Shown one piece after another: positions 1 to 9,749 of a stretch of 64,000 nt of DNA. Both the position numbers and the translations under genes were made by a program. Location: NCBI GenBank assembly GCA_002449145.1, contig DKCG01000026.1, forward strand, positions 49,092-113,091, read 5' to 3'. Origin of the DNA: Christensenella sp. UBA6880 (GTDB lineage: Bacteria > Bacillota > Clostridia > Christensenellales > CAG-917). The notes beneath the pieces were generated by a model. The model was not told where the DNA came from, did not search any database, and worked only from the letters and a program-made list of their open reading frames with translations. Numbering within the stretch: position 1 is the first letter of the stretch; every line of letters starts with the position of its first letter.

Positions 1-146
1 GCAAGTCGTTTTTTTATTGTACGAGGATTAATTGTACGGATATCAACAAAAAACAAGCATTTTGGGGACGTCATCGGATAACATATGGTTTATGAAGTTA
101 TACGAATAATGTGATTTCGTTCGGCTAAGATTTGTGTCGTTTAAGT
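1..146. other. window edge, no gene seen
   Basis: No open frame with a credible start or ribosome binding site is visible between the window start and the stop codon of the leftward kinase gene. A possible 3' flank of that gene; I see no convincing terminator hairpin. Confidence 0.4.
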
Positions 147-971
147 CTAGTTCAATTTCTCAAACAAGGACGGAAGGCATTGCTCGAAACAAACGCCGTA
201 CCAGTGCTCCGACGGTGTTTTTTCTATACATTCGACGGTGAAGTCGGCAGCGAGTTTGGCACAATCGTAGAGCGATTTGCCGTTTATATACGCGCCTGTA
301 AATGCGGACGCGAAAACGTCGCCCGTGCCGTGACAACTTCTGCTCAATTTTTTGTGTTTGTAATATTGCTTGTTGCCGTTTTCAAAGACGACTACGCCTG
401 TTGTGGAATCGTCGTAACTTACGCCCGTCAAGACGATCGTTTTTGCGCCGAGTGCGGCGAGTTCGGACAAAAGCATATCGATATATGCTTCGTCGTAAGC
501 GGATTTGTATTCTGCACCCGTGAGGAAGCACGCTTCGGTTACGTTGGGCAGAATTACGTCCGCTTGCGAGCATAAATCTTTCATTGCGGACACAAAATCC
601 ATATCGAAGGCAGGGTAAAGTTTTCCGTTGTCCGCCATTGCGGGATCTACGATTTTGGGTGCGTCGGGTTTAAGGCATGTTTGCATAACGTCTTTGACGT
701 ATTCGATTTGCTTTGCGCTTGCCAAATAGCCCGTGTATATGCCGTCAAAAAGGATATGTTCTTTTTGCCAATGCTTGCGTATAGGCGGTATATCTTCCGT
801 CAAATCTCGGCAGGTATAGCCCGAAAAACCGCAAGTATGAGTGGACAGTATTGCCGCGGGAAGAATTGCGGTTTCTATTCCGCAAGCGGAAATTATTGGC
901 AGGGCTACGGTCAGAGAGCATTGCCCGACGCAAGATATGTCTTGTATGGTTAGAATTCTTTTGGTTTGCAT
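147..971 (-). CDS. pdxY: pyridoxamine kinase (PfkB/ribokinase fold)
   Basis: A 274-aa kinase predicted to phosphorylate pyridoxal, pyridoxamine or pyridoxine in the cytoplasm as part of vitamin B6 salvage. The N-terminus carries the QDISCVGQCSL segment typical of Firmicute pyridoxamine kinases, and the C-terminal third has the anion-hole/catalytic motif GTGD (residues 215-218), followed by an ASAF helix as in the ribokinase superfamily. Length matches the family (about 270-290 aa). It is transcribed divergently from the pst operon and appears monocistronic; a promoter with TTGACA and GATATT lies upstream on the minus strand. Substrate preference among B6 vitamers cannot be read from sequence. 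Confidence 0.85.
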   Translation of the reverse strand: MQTKRILTIQDISCVGQCSLTVALPIISACGIETAILPAAILSTHTCGFSGYTCRDLTEDIPPIRKHWQKEHILFDGIYTGYLASAKQIEYVKDVMQTCLKPDAPKIVDPAMADNGKLYPAFDMDFVSAMKDLCSQADVILPNVTEACFLTGAEYKSAYDEAYIDMLLSELAALGAKTIVLTGVSYDDSTTGVVVFENGNKQYYKHKKLSRSCHGTGDVFASAFTGAYINGKSLYDCAKLAADFTVECIEKTPSEHWYGVCFEQCLPSLFEKLN

Positions 972-1027
972 GCTTCACCTTTATATGTTAACTATGTTCG
1001 CTTTGCGAACACATATAACACATATAT

Positions 1028-1056
1028 AATATCATTTATTATAAATAGGTTGTCAA
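1028..1056 (-). promoter_or_regulatory. putative sigma-A promoter for pyridoxamine kinase
   Basis: On the minus strand TTGACA (1051-1056) is followed after 17 bp by GATATT (1028-1033). Between it and the start codon is a small hairpin with a TTT loop (GTTCG/CGAAC, about 997-1011). Confidence 0.5.
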
Positions 1057-1081
1057 ATCAAATGTCGAATGATTTTTGCAA

Positions 1082-1110
1082 CTTTACAAAGACTTTACGT
1101 TAGCTTTACC
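1082..1110 (+). promoter_or_regulatory. putative Pho box upstream of pstS
   Basis: Three copies of CTTTAC(A/G/C) start at 1082, 1093 and 1104, an exact 11-bp period that places each on the same helix face. This is the arrangement of PhoB/PhoP binding sites (direct TTTACA-like repeats about one turn apart). It lies about 70 bp upstream of pstS and the same operon encodes a PhoB-like regulator, so phosphate-starvation control is the natural reading. Inferred from pattern only. Confidence 0.7.
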
Positions 1111-1179
1111 GAAATCGGGCTGTTTGAAAGCCAAGAAAGTGATATGCTCTGCTTGCAAACTTAAAACAAGGAGCAATTT

Positions 1180-2130
1180 ATGAAAAAATCAATCTTCATT
1201 ACAATAGCAATCGCACTCGTTGCAATAACGGCAGTATCGCTCGTTGCGTGCAACTCAGGTTTTAATCCGGACAAAGCCATAACTGTTATCGCAAGAGAGC
1301 AGAGCAGCGGTACTCGCGAGGCTTTTGACAAGGTCGTCACCGACGGTACGCATTATCTCAACGAAAAAGACGAAAACGGCAAAACCGTATATCGCACGAC
1401 GGCAACGGCAAACGTGCAAAGCAAAACGGGCACGGTGCTTTCGGCTGTGCAATCCGACAAACAAGCAATCGGCTACGTTTCTCTCGGTTCGGTTGACGAT
1501 TCGGTCAAGGTCGTAAAGGTTGCAGGCGTTGCGCCGAGCAAGCAGACCGTGCTTGACGGTACTTATAAAATCCAACGTCCGTTCGTTGTTATGACGACAA
1601 ACAAAACGGCATTGAGCGCAAGAGCGGCAGATTTCCTTTCTTATCTTAAGAGCGACGCACTCAAAGCGATTTGCGACAGCGAGGAAGTGGGAACGATATT
1701 CCTTTCCGACGGCACAAAGAGAGCAAATGCGGGCAAGGAAGCAATAGCGGTCGGCACTTACGAAAAACAATCGACTCTTCCCGCAGGTGACAAAATCGTC
1801 GTGCGTGGCTCTACCTCTATGGAAAAACTTATCAACGCGGCGGCAAAAGCGTATGCAGGTCTTTACGGTGCGAACGCAAGCGATTTGTTCGACATTCAAC
1901 TCGAAGGTTCGTCTGTCGGTCGTAAAGCGGTTGAGCAAGATGCAACCGGCAACGTAATCGGTCTTTCCTCTGCGGCAGTAGACAAAGAAGGCATCGACAG
2001 TTTCAATGTTTGCCTCGATGCAGTTGCGGTCATCGTCAACAAAGACAATACGAGCGTTGAAGATCTGACTCTTGAACAACTCTACAAAATCTATACCGGT
2101 GAAATCACCAAATTCAGTCAACTCAAATAA
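1180..2130 (+). CDS. pstS: phosphate ABC transporter substrate-binding lipoprotein
   Basis: A 316-aa extracytoplasmic phosphate-binding protein. The N-terminus is a lipoprotein signal peptide with lipobox LVAC and the lipidated cysteine at residue 24. Phosphate-binding loops are visible as SSGTREAF near residue 41, a GSTSM loop in the second lobe, and GSSVGRKAV. The start has a strong ribosome site (AAGGAG). It opens the pst operon: the permease gene follows after 2 bp. At 316 aa it is slightly longer than single-domain clostridial PstS (about 280 aa). Confidence 0.92.
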   Translation: MKKSIFITIAIALVAITAVSLVACNSGFNPDKAITVIAREQSSGTREAFDKVVTDGTHYLNEKDENGKTVYRTTATANVQSKTGTVLSAVQSDKQAIGYVSLGSVDDSVKVVKVAGVAPSKQTVLDGTYKIQRPFVVMTTNKTALSARAADFLSYLKSDALKAICDSEEVGTIFLSDGTKRANAGKEAIAVGTYEKQSTLPAGDKIVVRGSTSMEKLINAAAKAYAGLYGANASDLFDIQLEGSSVGRKAVEQDATGNVIGLSSAAVDKEGIDSFNVCLDAVAVIVNKDNTSVEDLTLEQLYKIYTGEITKFSQLK

Positions 2131-2132
2131 TT

Positions 2133-4049
2133 ATGACTGCAAATAAACTCATAGACAAAATAGGAAAAGTATTATTCGCATCGGCGGCGGTTGTTTGTAC
2201 AATCTCCGTCGTTGCGATTTTCGCTTTTCTGATTGCAAAAAGCGTTCCCGCACTCCAAGAGATAGGTTTTTTCAACTTCCTTTTCGGCGACAAATGGATG
2301 CCCGACAAAGACGATGTGTACGGGGCGGGAGCGTCAGGAAGTTACGGCATCTTTACAATGATCGTAGGCACGCTTTCGGCAACGGTGGGCGCGCTGATAA
2401 TCGGCGGAACGCTCGGATATTTCACGGCGATTTTTCTTGCGTTTTACTGTCCGAAATTTCTCAAAAAACCGCTCTCTTCGGTCATTAACCTTTTGGCGGG
2501 CATACCGTCCGTCGTATACGGATTTTTCGGAATCGTGTTTCTTCTTCCGCTTCTGTCAAACATTGCCCCGAATAACGGCAGCGGACTTTTGGCAACGTCG
2601 CTTATACTCGGCATAATGATTCTGCCGACCGTCGTGTCGCTGTCAAGAACCAGTCTCGAAGCCGTGCCTAAAAGTTATTACGAAGGCTCGCTCGCAATGG
2701 GCGCAACGCACAGCGAAACGGTGTTTCACATTATGTCGCCTGCGGCTCGTTCGGGAATAACGGCGTCTTTGGTGTTGGGTATAGGACGTGCGCTCGGCGA
2801 AACGATGGCTGTCGTTATGGTTGCCGGAAACTCGGTGACTTATCCCGACGGATTATTTTCGTCATTCCGTGTGCTTACTGCAAATATTGTTCTCGAAATG
2901 GGGTATGCCGGCGAGCTTCAAGAAGGCGCATTGATTGCAACGGGTGCGGTATTGTTGGTTTTCATTCTCATTGTCAACCTTGTGTTCAATCTCGTATCGA
3001 AGCAAGTTGTGAAAACCGTCACTTCGAAAAAAGTAAAAAAACGGGAAAATCGTCAAAACGATCGTGTGTGGCACAAAAACAATCGTTTAGCGGCATTTTT
3101 CAAGCAGTTAAAGTATGAATATAGCGGCTTTATGCACAAGATTCATTCTGCGGATATCGCAAAGATTTTCGCAATCGGCGCAGGAATCATTGCAACGGTT
3201 GTGCTTGTGCTTGTCATAGGATTTATATTCGTCAAAGGTTTTCCCGAACTTATAAAAAACCCCGAACTTATTTACGGCAAATATGAATTCGGCGGGAAAG
3301 TCACGATTCTGCCTGCAATAGTCACAACGCTTTATACGGTTGCTTTGAGTCTTTTGATTTCCGTTCCCATAGGCATAATGACTGCGATTTTCCTCAACGA
3401 GTACACCAAAAAGCGCAACTTTTTTATCAAATCTATTCGCACCGCCATAAACGTGCTTTCGGGCGTTCCGTCCATAGTCTACGGTTTGTTCGGCATGATT
3501 ACGTTCAAGCAATGGTTCACGGGAACGAGCAGTATAATCGCAGGCGTATGCACGGTGAGCATAATGCTTTTGCCCACAATCGTAAGTTCGACGGAAGAAA
3601 GTCTGAAATCCGTGCCCGATGTGCTTCGAGAGGGAAGTTTCGCGATGGGCGCAGGTAAACTGCGCACGATATTCAAAGTCGTGCTTCCCTCTGCAATGCC
3701 GGGCATAATATCGGCGGTAATTTTGACGATGGGCAGAGTGATAAGCGAGTCCGCGCCTTTCCTTTATACGATGGGTTCGGTCATAGTCGGAATCCCAAAA
3801 GGCGTGACGGACAGCGGCGCAACGCTTGCGGTCGCTCTCTATCAACTCTCGGGCGAAGGGTGGTATATGAACGAGGCGTATGCGACGGCGGTCGTGCTTA
3901 TCGTCATAGTGCTTGCGCTCAACTTACTTGCCGAACTCATAGGCGGCAAACTGTCGAGAAAACTCGGCGGAACGACAAACTCAAATCAAGGCTTATTCTC
4001 AAAAATAAGAGGTAAAATAAATGGCAAAAAAACAACAAAACACGCTTGA
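2133..4049 (+). CDS. pstCA: fused PstC-PstA phosphate permease
   Basis: A 638-aa inner-membrane protein that contains both halves of the phosphate ABC permease in one chain. Residues about 1-300 are PstC-like (N-terminal helix, then [25 protein letters not shown], and the EAA loop containing EGSLAMGAT). A basic cytoplasmic linker (about 290-330, rich in K and R) joins it to a PstA-like half with its own [11 protein letters not shown] and [13 protein letters not shown] loop near residue 510. In most bacteria pstC and pstA are separate genes of about 300 aa each. No frameshift or internal start is needed to explain the fusion, since the frame is continuous. It overlaps pstB by 29 bp. Confidence 0.93.
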   Translation: MTANKLIDKIGKVLFASAAVVCTISVVAIFAFLIAKSVPALQEIGFFNFLFGDKWMPDKDDVYGAGASGSYGIFTMIVGTLSATVGALIIGGTLGYFTAIFLAFYCPKFLKKPLSSVINLLAGIPSVVYGFFGIVFLLPLLSNIAPNNGSGLLATSLILGIMILPTVVSLSRTSLEAVPKSYYEGSLAMGATHSETVFHIMSPAARSGITASLVLGIGRALGETMAVVMVAGNSVTYPDGLFSSFRVLTANIVLEMGYAGELQEGALIATGAVLLVFILIVNLVFNLVSKQVVKTVTSKKVKKRENRQNDRVWHKNNRLAAFFKQLKYEYSGFMHKIHSADIAKIFAIGAGIIATVVLVLVIGFIFVKGFPELIKNPELIYGKYEFGGKVTILPAIVTTLYTVALSLLISVPIGIMTAIFLNEYTKKRNFFIKSIRTAINVLSGVPSIVYGLFGMITFKQWFTGTSSIIAGVCTVSIMLLPTIVSSTEESLKSVPDVLREGSFAMGAGKLRTIFKVVLPSAMPGIISAVILTMGRVISESAPFLYTMGSVIVGIPKGVTDSGATLAVALYQLSGEGWYMNEAYATAVVLIVIVLALNLLAELIGGKLSRKLGGTTNSNQGLFSKIRGKINGKKTTKHA

Positions 4050-4803
4050 ATTTGGACAAAACATTTCCGTCGAAAACGCGAACTTATGGTATGGCGACTT
4101 TCAAGCGTTAAAAAACGTTAATATAGAAATTCCCGAAAGACAGGTCACTGCGTTTATAGGTCCGTCGGGTTGCGGTAAGTCCACTTTTCTCAAATGTTTT
4201 AATCGTATGAACGACCTCGTGGACGGCTGTAAAATAGAGGGCAAGTTTCTTGTCGGAGACGTGGATATTTACGGCAAAATCGACGTGAACGAACTTCGTC
4301 GAAATGTAGGTATGGTTTTTCAAAAGCCCAATCCGTTTCCTATGAGCGTGTACGACAACGTGGCGTACGGACCGAGAACGATCGGTATTCACAAAAGGGC
4401 TCAACTCGACGAGATTGTGGAACAGTCTCTCAAAGACGCGTCTATGTGGGACGAGTTAAAAGACCGCCTCGACAAATCCGCTCTCGGACTTTCCGGAGGA
4501 CAACAGCAACGACTTTGCATTGCGCGCGCCCTTGCGGTCAAGCCGAAGATTCTTCTTATGGACGAACCTACAAGCGCGCTCGACCCAATATCAACGGGTA
4601 AAATCGAGGAGCTATGCGACGAACTCGCCAAATCCACGACTATCGTAATCGTCACGCACAATATGCAACAGGCAACGAGAATTGCTGACAAAACGGCATT
4701 TTTCCTGCTCGGCGAACTCGTGGAATACGGCGATACCGAACAGATCTTTTCGTCGCCTTGCGACAAGCGTACCGAAAATTATATTACGGGAAGATTCGGT
4801 TGA
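4021..4803 (+). CDS. pstB: phosphate ABC transporter ATP-binding protein
   Basis: A 260-aa ATPase that powers phosphate import. Walker [10 protein letters not shown] is near residue 47, the signature LSGGQQQR near 160 and Walker [14 protein letters not shown] near 178, followed by the switch histidine in VTHNMQQ. The insertion NRMNDL after Walker A is typical of PstB. The start lies inside the end of the permease gene (AGAGGTAAAATAAATG), indicating translational coupling. Confidence 0.95.
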   Translation: MAKKQQNTLEFGQNISVENANLWYGDFQALKNVNIEIPERQVTAFIGPSGCGKSTFLKCFNRMNDLVDGCKIEGKFLVGDVDIYGKIDVNELRRNVGMVFQKPNPFPMSVYDNVAYGPRTIGIHKRAQLDEIVEQSLKDASMWDELKDRLDKSALGLSGGQQQRLCIARALAVKPKILLMDEPTSALDPISTGKIEELCDELAKSTTIVIVTHNMQQATRIADKTAFFLLGELVEYGDTEQIFSSPCDKRTENYITGRFG

Positions 4804-4913
4804 TACCGAAAAAAATAAAAGGCGCTCGGAATAAGGCGATTGATCGAGATTGCGTCAAAATAAAAAATATATTTTACAAAACGCTTGATATAAGGAGGAT
4901 TTACAGATAAACT

Positions 4914-5567
4914 ATGAGTATAAGAAATAAATACGAACAAGAACTCAACCTTGTTTTCAACAAACTTGTGGCGATGTGCCACGACACGCAAATCGCAATC
5001 GAAAAGTCTATAAAGGCACTCAAACACCTTGACAAAGACCTTGCCAGAGAAGTTATCGAAGAGGACAAAAACATCGACGACGAGCAAAGAGAAATCGAGC
5101 AGGATTGCCTCAAAATTTTGCTTATGGAACATCCCGTTGCGAGCGATTTTCGAGACGTGTCGGCGGCTCTGAAAATGATAACCGACCTTGAACGCATAGC
5201 AGACCAAGCCGCGGATATATCCGAGATAAGTTTGCAATTCAAGGACGATAAATTTATAAAAGAACCCGAGCATATCGAACTTATGTCCAAACTTGCAATA
5301 GGTATGGTCAAGGACGGCGTGTCGAGTTATATCAACAGAGATTTGGACATGGCAAGGGGGCTCGACAAGCGCGACGACAGAGTGGACGAGTTGTTTGAAA
5401 TCGTCAAATCCGACCTTGTCGAACTCATCAAAAAAGACCCCGAAAACGCCGAACAGGCAATTCTTTTTATGATGATAGCAAAGTATCTCGAACGCATAGG
5501 CGACCACGCCGTAAACATAGGCGAGTGGGCGGAATATGCGGTGACGGGGTATCACAGCCAAAGTTAA
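4914..5567 (+). CDS. phoU: phosphate signalling protein PhoU
   Basis: A 217-aa helical protein with two PhoU three-helix repeats; each contains the metal-binding E/DxxxD pattern (for example DLERIADQAADI in the first and KYLERIGDHAVNIGEW in the second). PhoU links the Pst transporter to the PhoR-type kinase and restrains signalling when phosphate is plentiful. A strong AAGGAGG site precedes the start. The 110-bp gap after pstB holds no evident terminator, so it is probably co-transcribed. Confidence 0.93.
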   Translation: MSIRNKYEQELNLVFNKLVAMCHDTQIAIEKSIKALKHLDKDLAREVIEEDKNIDDEQREIEQDCLKILLMEHPVASDFRDVSAALKMITDLERIADQAADISEISLQFKDDKFIKEPEHIELMSKLAIGMVKDGVSSYINRDLDMARGLDKRDDRVDELFEIVKSDLVELIKKDPENAEQAILFMMIAKYLERIGDHAVNIGEWAEYAVTGYHSQS

Positions 5568-5601
5568 ACAAAACACGCAATCGACGCTTTACGGTGACAA
5601 A

Positions 5602-6267
5602 ATGGAAAATAAACGCCTAATTTATGCAGTTGACGACGAACAATCCATACGCGAAGTATACTCGTATGCGCTTAAAAACGCAGGTTTTGAGATCGAGTGT
5701 TTTCAAAACGGCGAGGAATTTTTGAGCGCACTTTCGGCAAGGAAATGCGACATCGCGATCTTGGATATAATGCTCGACGGTCTTGACGGATACGAGATCC
5801 TCAAAGCGATGAAAAGCAACTCGCAAACGAGCGATATTCCCGTGATTATGGTTTCTGCAAAATCCACAGAAATCGACAAGGTACGCGGGCTCGATTTGGG
5901 CGCGGACGACTATCTCGCAAAGCCGTTCGGTGTGTTGGAACTCGTTGCGAGAATCAACGCAAAACTTCGCAAATCGCAAAAGAGCGCGATTGCGTATAAG
6001 GACGTTCGCATCGACGATTCGACCCATTGCGTGATTATCTCGGGTGAGGAAAAGAAACTTACGTTGAAGCAATACGAACTTTTGAAAATGCTCGTTCAAA
6101 ACTCGCAAAACGTGCTTTCTCGTAATACGCTTCTCGACAGCGTGTGGGGCGACAACTACGGCGAAACGAGAACTTTGGATATTCATATTGCGGATTTGAG
6201 AAAACTGCTTGCCGAATCGACGGCGCAAATCGAAACCGTGCGCGGCGTGGGGTACGTACTGAAATGA
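5602..6267 (+). CDS. PhoB/PhoP-like response regulator (OmpR family)
   Basis: A 221-aa two-component regulator. The receiver domain (about 1-118) has acidic pair DDE near residue 9, phospho-acceptor aspartate in ILDIMLDGLDG, the conserved Thr/Ser and Lys (AKPFG). The C-terminal winged helix (about 128-221) has the RTLDIHIADLRKLL recognition region of OmpR/PhoB proteins. It follows phoU by 34 bp and overlaps the kinase gene in an ATGA junction. Its likely targets include the CTTTAC repeats upstream of pstS. Confidence 0.9.
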   Translation: MENKRLIYAVDDEQSIREVYSYALKNAGFEIECFQNGEEFLSALSARKCDIAILDIMLDGLDGYEILKAMKSNSQTSDIPVIMVSAKSTEIDKVRGLDLGADDYLAKPFGVLELVARINAKLRKSQKSAIAYKDVRIDDSTHCVIISGEEKKLTLKQYELLKMLVQNSQNVLSRNTLLDSVWGDNYGETRTLDIHIADLRKLLAESTAQIETVRGVGYVLK

Positions 6268-7931
6268 AAAACAAACTCGTTTTATTCAACGTCATCATTT
6301 TGACGGTCGCAATTTTGGCGATATTCTTTTCGGGATTGTCGGTAGCGCGCGACGAACGCTTTGACGAAGCGAAAAAGGAAATCGTCGACGTCGCAAATAT
6401 TTATGCGGCAAACTATGACGAAAATATAACCGAAAACGTTCCGGCGCATATTCGTCTGACAATCGTTGATGCGACGGGCGTTGCAATAAAGGACAGTCAA
6501 AGCGCGGACGCAATCGGCGTTCAACATCTCGACAGAGAGGAAATCCAAAACGCGCTAAAAGGTACGCCTGCGGTCGTCACGAGATACAGCGATACGCTCA
6601 AAAAAGATATGGCATATTACGCCGTAAAAGTGAATGTCGGCGACAGTTACGTTTTCGTGCGTGCGGCAATCGCCGTCGAAAGCGTGCAAGGCTACGTTCA
6701 AAAGAGCATAGTCGTTATGGTGTGCGTGCTTATAGCGGTACTCGTACTGTCGTATTTTGCGAGCGTCGCCGTGTCCAACAGTATTCTCAAACCGCTCAAA
6801 GACGTAAAAAACAATCTCGAAGCGGTCAAAAACGACTCGTACGTTCCGTCAATTCCCTCGTCGAGTGACAAGGAAATCAATGCGATTCTCGTAGAGATAA
6901 ACGACGTGAGCGAGAAACTTCGCGATTCTATGCGCAGAGAGTCCGATGACAAGCAAAAACTCGATTATATCCTCGACAATATATCCGACGGAATCGTCGT
7001 GTTGAACAAGAGCGGGAATATAGTTTCCATAAACAAAAACGCCTGCACGGTGTTCGGCCTTAAAGACGTCGTCGGCAAAAACCACACCGTACTCACCGCA
7101 GACAAAGGATTTTCCGCACACGTTGCGGATTGCCTCGAAAACGGTACGAGTTGCGATTTCGAGTACGCAAGCGACGGCAAATTCTATATGGTTTCCGCAC
7201 GCGCGCTCGAAAACGAAATGGAAGTTTTGGTTTTGAGCGATATAACCGCAATCAAAACGAGCGAAAAGACGAGAAGCGAGTTTTTCGCCAACGCTTCGCA
7301 CGAACTCAAAACGCCGCTTACCGCAATCAAAGGATTCAACGACATAATCGGCTTGCAAACGAGCGAGCAAGAGACGAAGGCGCTTTCCGAAAAAATCGAC
7401 AAAGAAGTGTCGAGAATAATCGCGTTGCTCAAAGATATGCTCGATTTGAGCGAACTCGAATCGCAAAAAGACGTCAATCCCGAAGACGTGAGTCTTGCGC
7501 AAATTGCCGAAAGCGTAAAAGAAAGCCTTGCGCCCGTTGCCGCCGAGAAGAACGTGCAAATATCCGTAGACGGCGACGCTATCGTCAGAATGGAAAAGGA
7601 ACACACGATAGAACTCGTCAAAAATCTCGTCGAAAACGGCGTGAAATACAATCGTAACGGCGGATACGTGAAAGTGACGATTTCGTCCGATGCGTCGCAT
7701 ACGACGCTCACGGTCGCCGACGACGGAATAGGAATAGAAGATAAGCATCAACAGCGCATATTCGAGAGATTCTACCGCGTCAACAAATCCCGCTCTCGCG
7801 AAACGGGTGGTACGGGACTCGGCCTTGCCATAGTGAAGCACGTCTGCACGCTCTACAACGCCGATTTGTCTCTAACCTCTAAACTCGGCGTCGGCACAAC
7901 GGTTACGGTCGCATTTCGGAATAATTTATAA
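6264..7931 (+). CDS. PhoR-like sensor histidine kinase
   Basis: A 555-aa membrane kinase. I chose the ATG at 6264 because it overlaps the regulator stop (ATGA) and begins with a transmembrane segment (residues 5-27); a longer frame exists upstream but lies inside the regulator gene. Order of parts: extracytoplasmic domain (about 28-145), second membrane helix (about 146-170), HAMP, PAS (about 233-335), HisKA with the phospho-acceptor in ASHELKTP, and HATPase with N box, DDGIG and GTGLGL. Phosphate signalling through Pst/PhoU is inferred from operon position. Confidence 0.9.
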   Translation: MKNKLVLFNVIILTVAILAIFFSGLSVARDERFDEAKKEIVDVANIYAANYDENITENVPAHIRLTIVDATGVAIKDSQSADAIGVQHLDREEIQNALKGTPAVVTRYSDTLKKDMAYYAVKVNVGDSYVFVRAAIAVESVQGYVQKSIVVMVCVLIAVLVLSYFASVAVSNSILKPLKDVKNNLEAVKNDSYVPSIPSSSDKEINAILVEINDVSEKLRDSMRRESDDKQKLDYILDNISDGIVVLNKSGNIVSINKNACTVFGLKDVVGKNHTVLTADKGFSAHVADCLENGTSCDFEYASDGKFYMVSARALENEMEVLVLSDITAIKTSEKTRSEFFANASHELKTPLTAIKGFNDIIGLQTSEQETKALSEKIDKEVSRIIALLKDMLDLSELESQKDVNPEDVSLAQIAESVKESLAPVAAEKNVQISVDGDAIVRMEKEHTIELVKNLVENGVKYNRNGGYVKVTISSDASHTTLTVADDGIGIEDKHQQRIFERFYRVNKSRSRETGGTGLGLAIVKHVCTLYNADLSLTSKLGVGTTVTVAFRNNL

Positions 7932-7964
7932 ATTCTTTTAGACGTTATCAAAAGCCAATTATAA

Positions 7965-7996
7965 AAAGACGAGTTGAGCGTTCAACTCGTCCTTTT
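7965..7996 (+). terminator. Rho-independent terminator of the pst-pho operon
   Basis: The stem GACGAGTTGA/TCAACTCGTC with a short loop is preceded by an A run and followed by CCTTTTGT, 34 bp after the kinase stop codon. Confidence 0.8.
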
Positions 7997-8081
7997 GTAT
8001 TAGAAAGTCGCTTGATGCAGTCATATTTGTCAACGAGCCTTTTTATTACATTGTGAAACTTTAATTCCCCCAAAATAGCAT

Positions 8082-8120
8082 AAAAAAAGAATACAAGTTG
8101 AGGGGTTCAACTTGTATTCT
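8082..8120 (-). terminator. terminator of the recombinase gene
   Basis: On the minus strand a stem AGAATACAAGTTGA/TCAACTTGTATTCT is followed by a run of seven T, about 20 bp after the recombinase stop codon. The stem resembles the neighbouring hairpin at 7965-7996 (both contain GTTGA/TCAAC), which may be coincidental. Confidence 0.75.
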
Positions 8121-8141
8121 GACTGGTGGAAAGAATTTGAA

Positions 8142-9749
8142 CTAATCCGCACCGTGAGGAGTGGTTGGTGTTTTTTCAAGGTTAAAACGCAGTTTGTGTC
8201 GACGGTTTATAACGTACAATACCTCAAAATGAATTGTTTGGTCTATGGTAATATCTAACTCTTGCATTGAGCGTTTTGCCTTGTTAATTTTGATTTCGCA
8301 TTGAGATGAAAAATATCCCCGACGTTCATTGTTTGAATCATCGGGGACGGTGTTTGTGTATTTGTAGAATATTTCTATTTTGTTGTCATAGACGACAACC
8401 TTGTCGAGTATGTGCTGTAAGTATAGTTGCGGATCGTCTTTGAATTCCGTGCGTAAGAATCGCTCTATTTCTTCTTTGTTGAACGTCCTTTGCCGACGCG
8501 TTTCTTCAACCGCTATTTTTGTTTCTATATCTTCCTTTTCGTTTTCAAGAGCGGCAAGCCGTTCCTTTGTGGTTTTTGTTATTATTCCTTGCTCTATTGC
8601 GCTCATAACGTTGGTCAATGCTTTGTCCGTATCGTACAATCGTTTGTGTAACATCTGCAATACGCTGTCGCTCTTGTTACGTTGTGCTTGAACTTCGAGA
8701 ACTTTGTTCGCAATAAGCGTTATATTTTCGTCTGTGCAAAACACTTCATACGTGACTTGCGAAACGAAATCGTCCAACTCTTGTTGGCGGATAACGCGTA
8801 AATTGCAATCTTTATGTTTTTTACGCCCTGCGCACTTGTAATAAAAACGCAATTTGCCGTTTCTTGCCGTTGAGCTATCTCCTTGCAGATGTCGTCCGCA
8901 ATATCCGCACACAACTTTATTGCGCAACAAGAATGTTATATTCACGCTACGTTTTCCCGTCTTATTAACCGATAGTTTTTGTTGTATAGAATCGAACAAC
9001 GCTTTGTCAATAATCGGCGGATAGATGTTGTCATATACCTCGTCGTTATATTTGGTAATGCCTATGTATTTTTCGTTTGCAAGTATTTTATATACGGTTT
9101 GCGGAACGAACGGTTTGTTTTTGTATAAAACGCCTCGCGCTGTCAATTCTTCAATGATTTCGCGCACGATTTTGCCACCGTGATAGCGTTCAAAAATGTA
9201 TTTTACGATTTGCGCTTGTTCTTCATTTATTTCAAGTTTTTTGTTCACGACTTTATATCCGTATGCAACACCGCCACCGCCAAATTGTCCTTTGAGCCTG
9301 CTTTCTCTAAGTCCGCGCTTTATCTTTTGGGATAACTCTGCCGAATAATACTCCGCAAGTCCGATATACATATTTTCGAGTAGTATTCCGTCCAAGTTGC
9401 GCGAGCCGTCTATATTGGTTGACGTTCGTTGCGTTGCGGATATAAGCGTCTTTCCGCTTTTTATGAGTTTTTGTTTGTTCAATGCAATCTCTATTGAGTT
9501 TCTGCCGAACCTATCCAAAGCATATACAAGCACGATGTCCCAAGCACTTGTGCGTTCCGCGTCCGCAAGCATCTTTTGAAAAGATGGACGATTGTCGTTT
9601 GTGCCTGTCATAGCGCGGTCTATATATTCGTGGATAATGGTTAAGCCGTTTTGTTCTGCGTATTTATAACACTCTCGCAACTGTCCTTCGATGGACTGTT
9701 CCGTTTGCCGTTCGCAAGAGTATCTCGCATAAATCACAGCACCTTTCAT
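8142..9749 (-). CDS. large serine site-specific recombinase
   Basis: A 535-aa resolvase/invertase-family recombinase. The catalytic domain (about 1-145) begins VIYARYSCERQTEQS, with nucleophile serine at residue 11 and the arginines of the active site in DRAMTG and DRFGRNS. It is followed by the recombinase domain (about 155-260), a zinc ribbon (CGYCGRHL and a second CxnC around residues 280-325), and a long coiled coil (about 350-440), the layout of integrases that insert circular DNA at an att site. It faces out of the element. A strong site (AGGAGGAAATACAACAATG) fixes the start. Confidence 0.93.
   Translation of the reverse strand: MKGAVIYARYSCERQTEQSIEGQLRECYKYAEQNGLTIIHEYIDRAMTGTNDNRPSFQKMLADAERTSAWDIVLVYALDRFGRNSIEIALNKQKLIKSGKTLISATQRTSTNIDGSRNLDGILLENMYIGLAEYYSAELSQKIKRGLRESRLKGQFGGGGVAYGYKVVNKKLEINEEQAQIVKYIFERYHGGKIVREIIEELTARGVLYKNKPFVPQTVYKILANEKYIGITKYNDEVYDNIYPPIIDKALFDSIQQKLSVNKTGKRSVNITFLLRNKVVCGYCGRHLQGDSSTARNGKLRFYYKCAGRKKHKDCNLRVIRQQELDDFVSQVTYEVFCTDENITLIANKVLEVQAQRNKSDSVLQMLHKRLYDTDKALTNVMSAIEQGIITKTTKERLAALENEKEDIETKIAVEETRRQRTFNKEEIERFLRTEFKDDPQLYLQHILDKVVVYDNKIEIFYKYTNTVPDDSNNERRGYFSSQCEIKINKAKRSMQELDITIDQTIHFEVLYVINRRHKLRFNLEKTPTTPHGAD

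Noticed and set aside
972..1179. Possible riboswitch upstream of the kinase or pstS
   Set aside because: Only a small hairpin, promoter elements and the Pho-box repeats are seen; no conserved aptamer.
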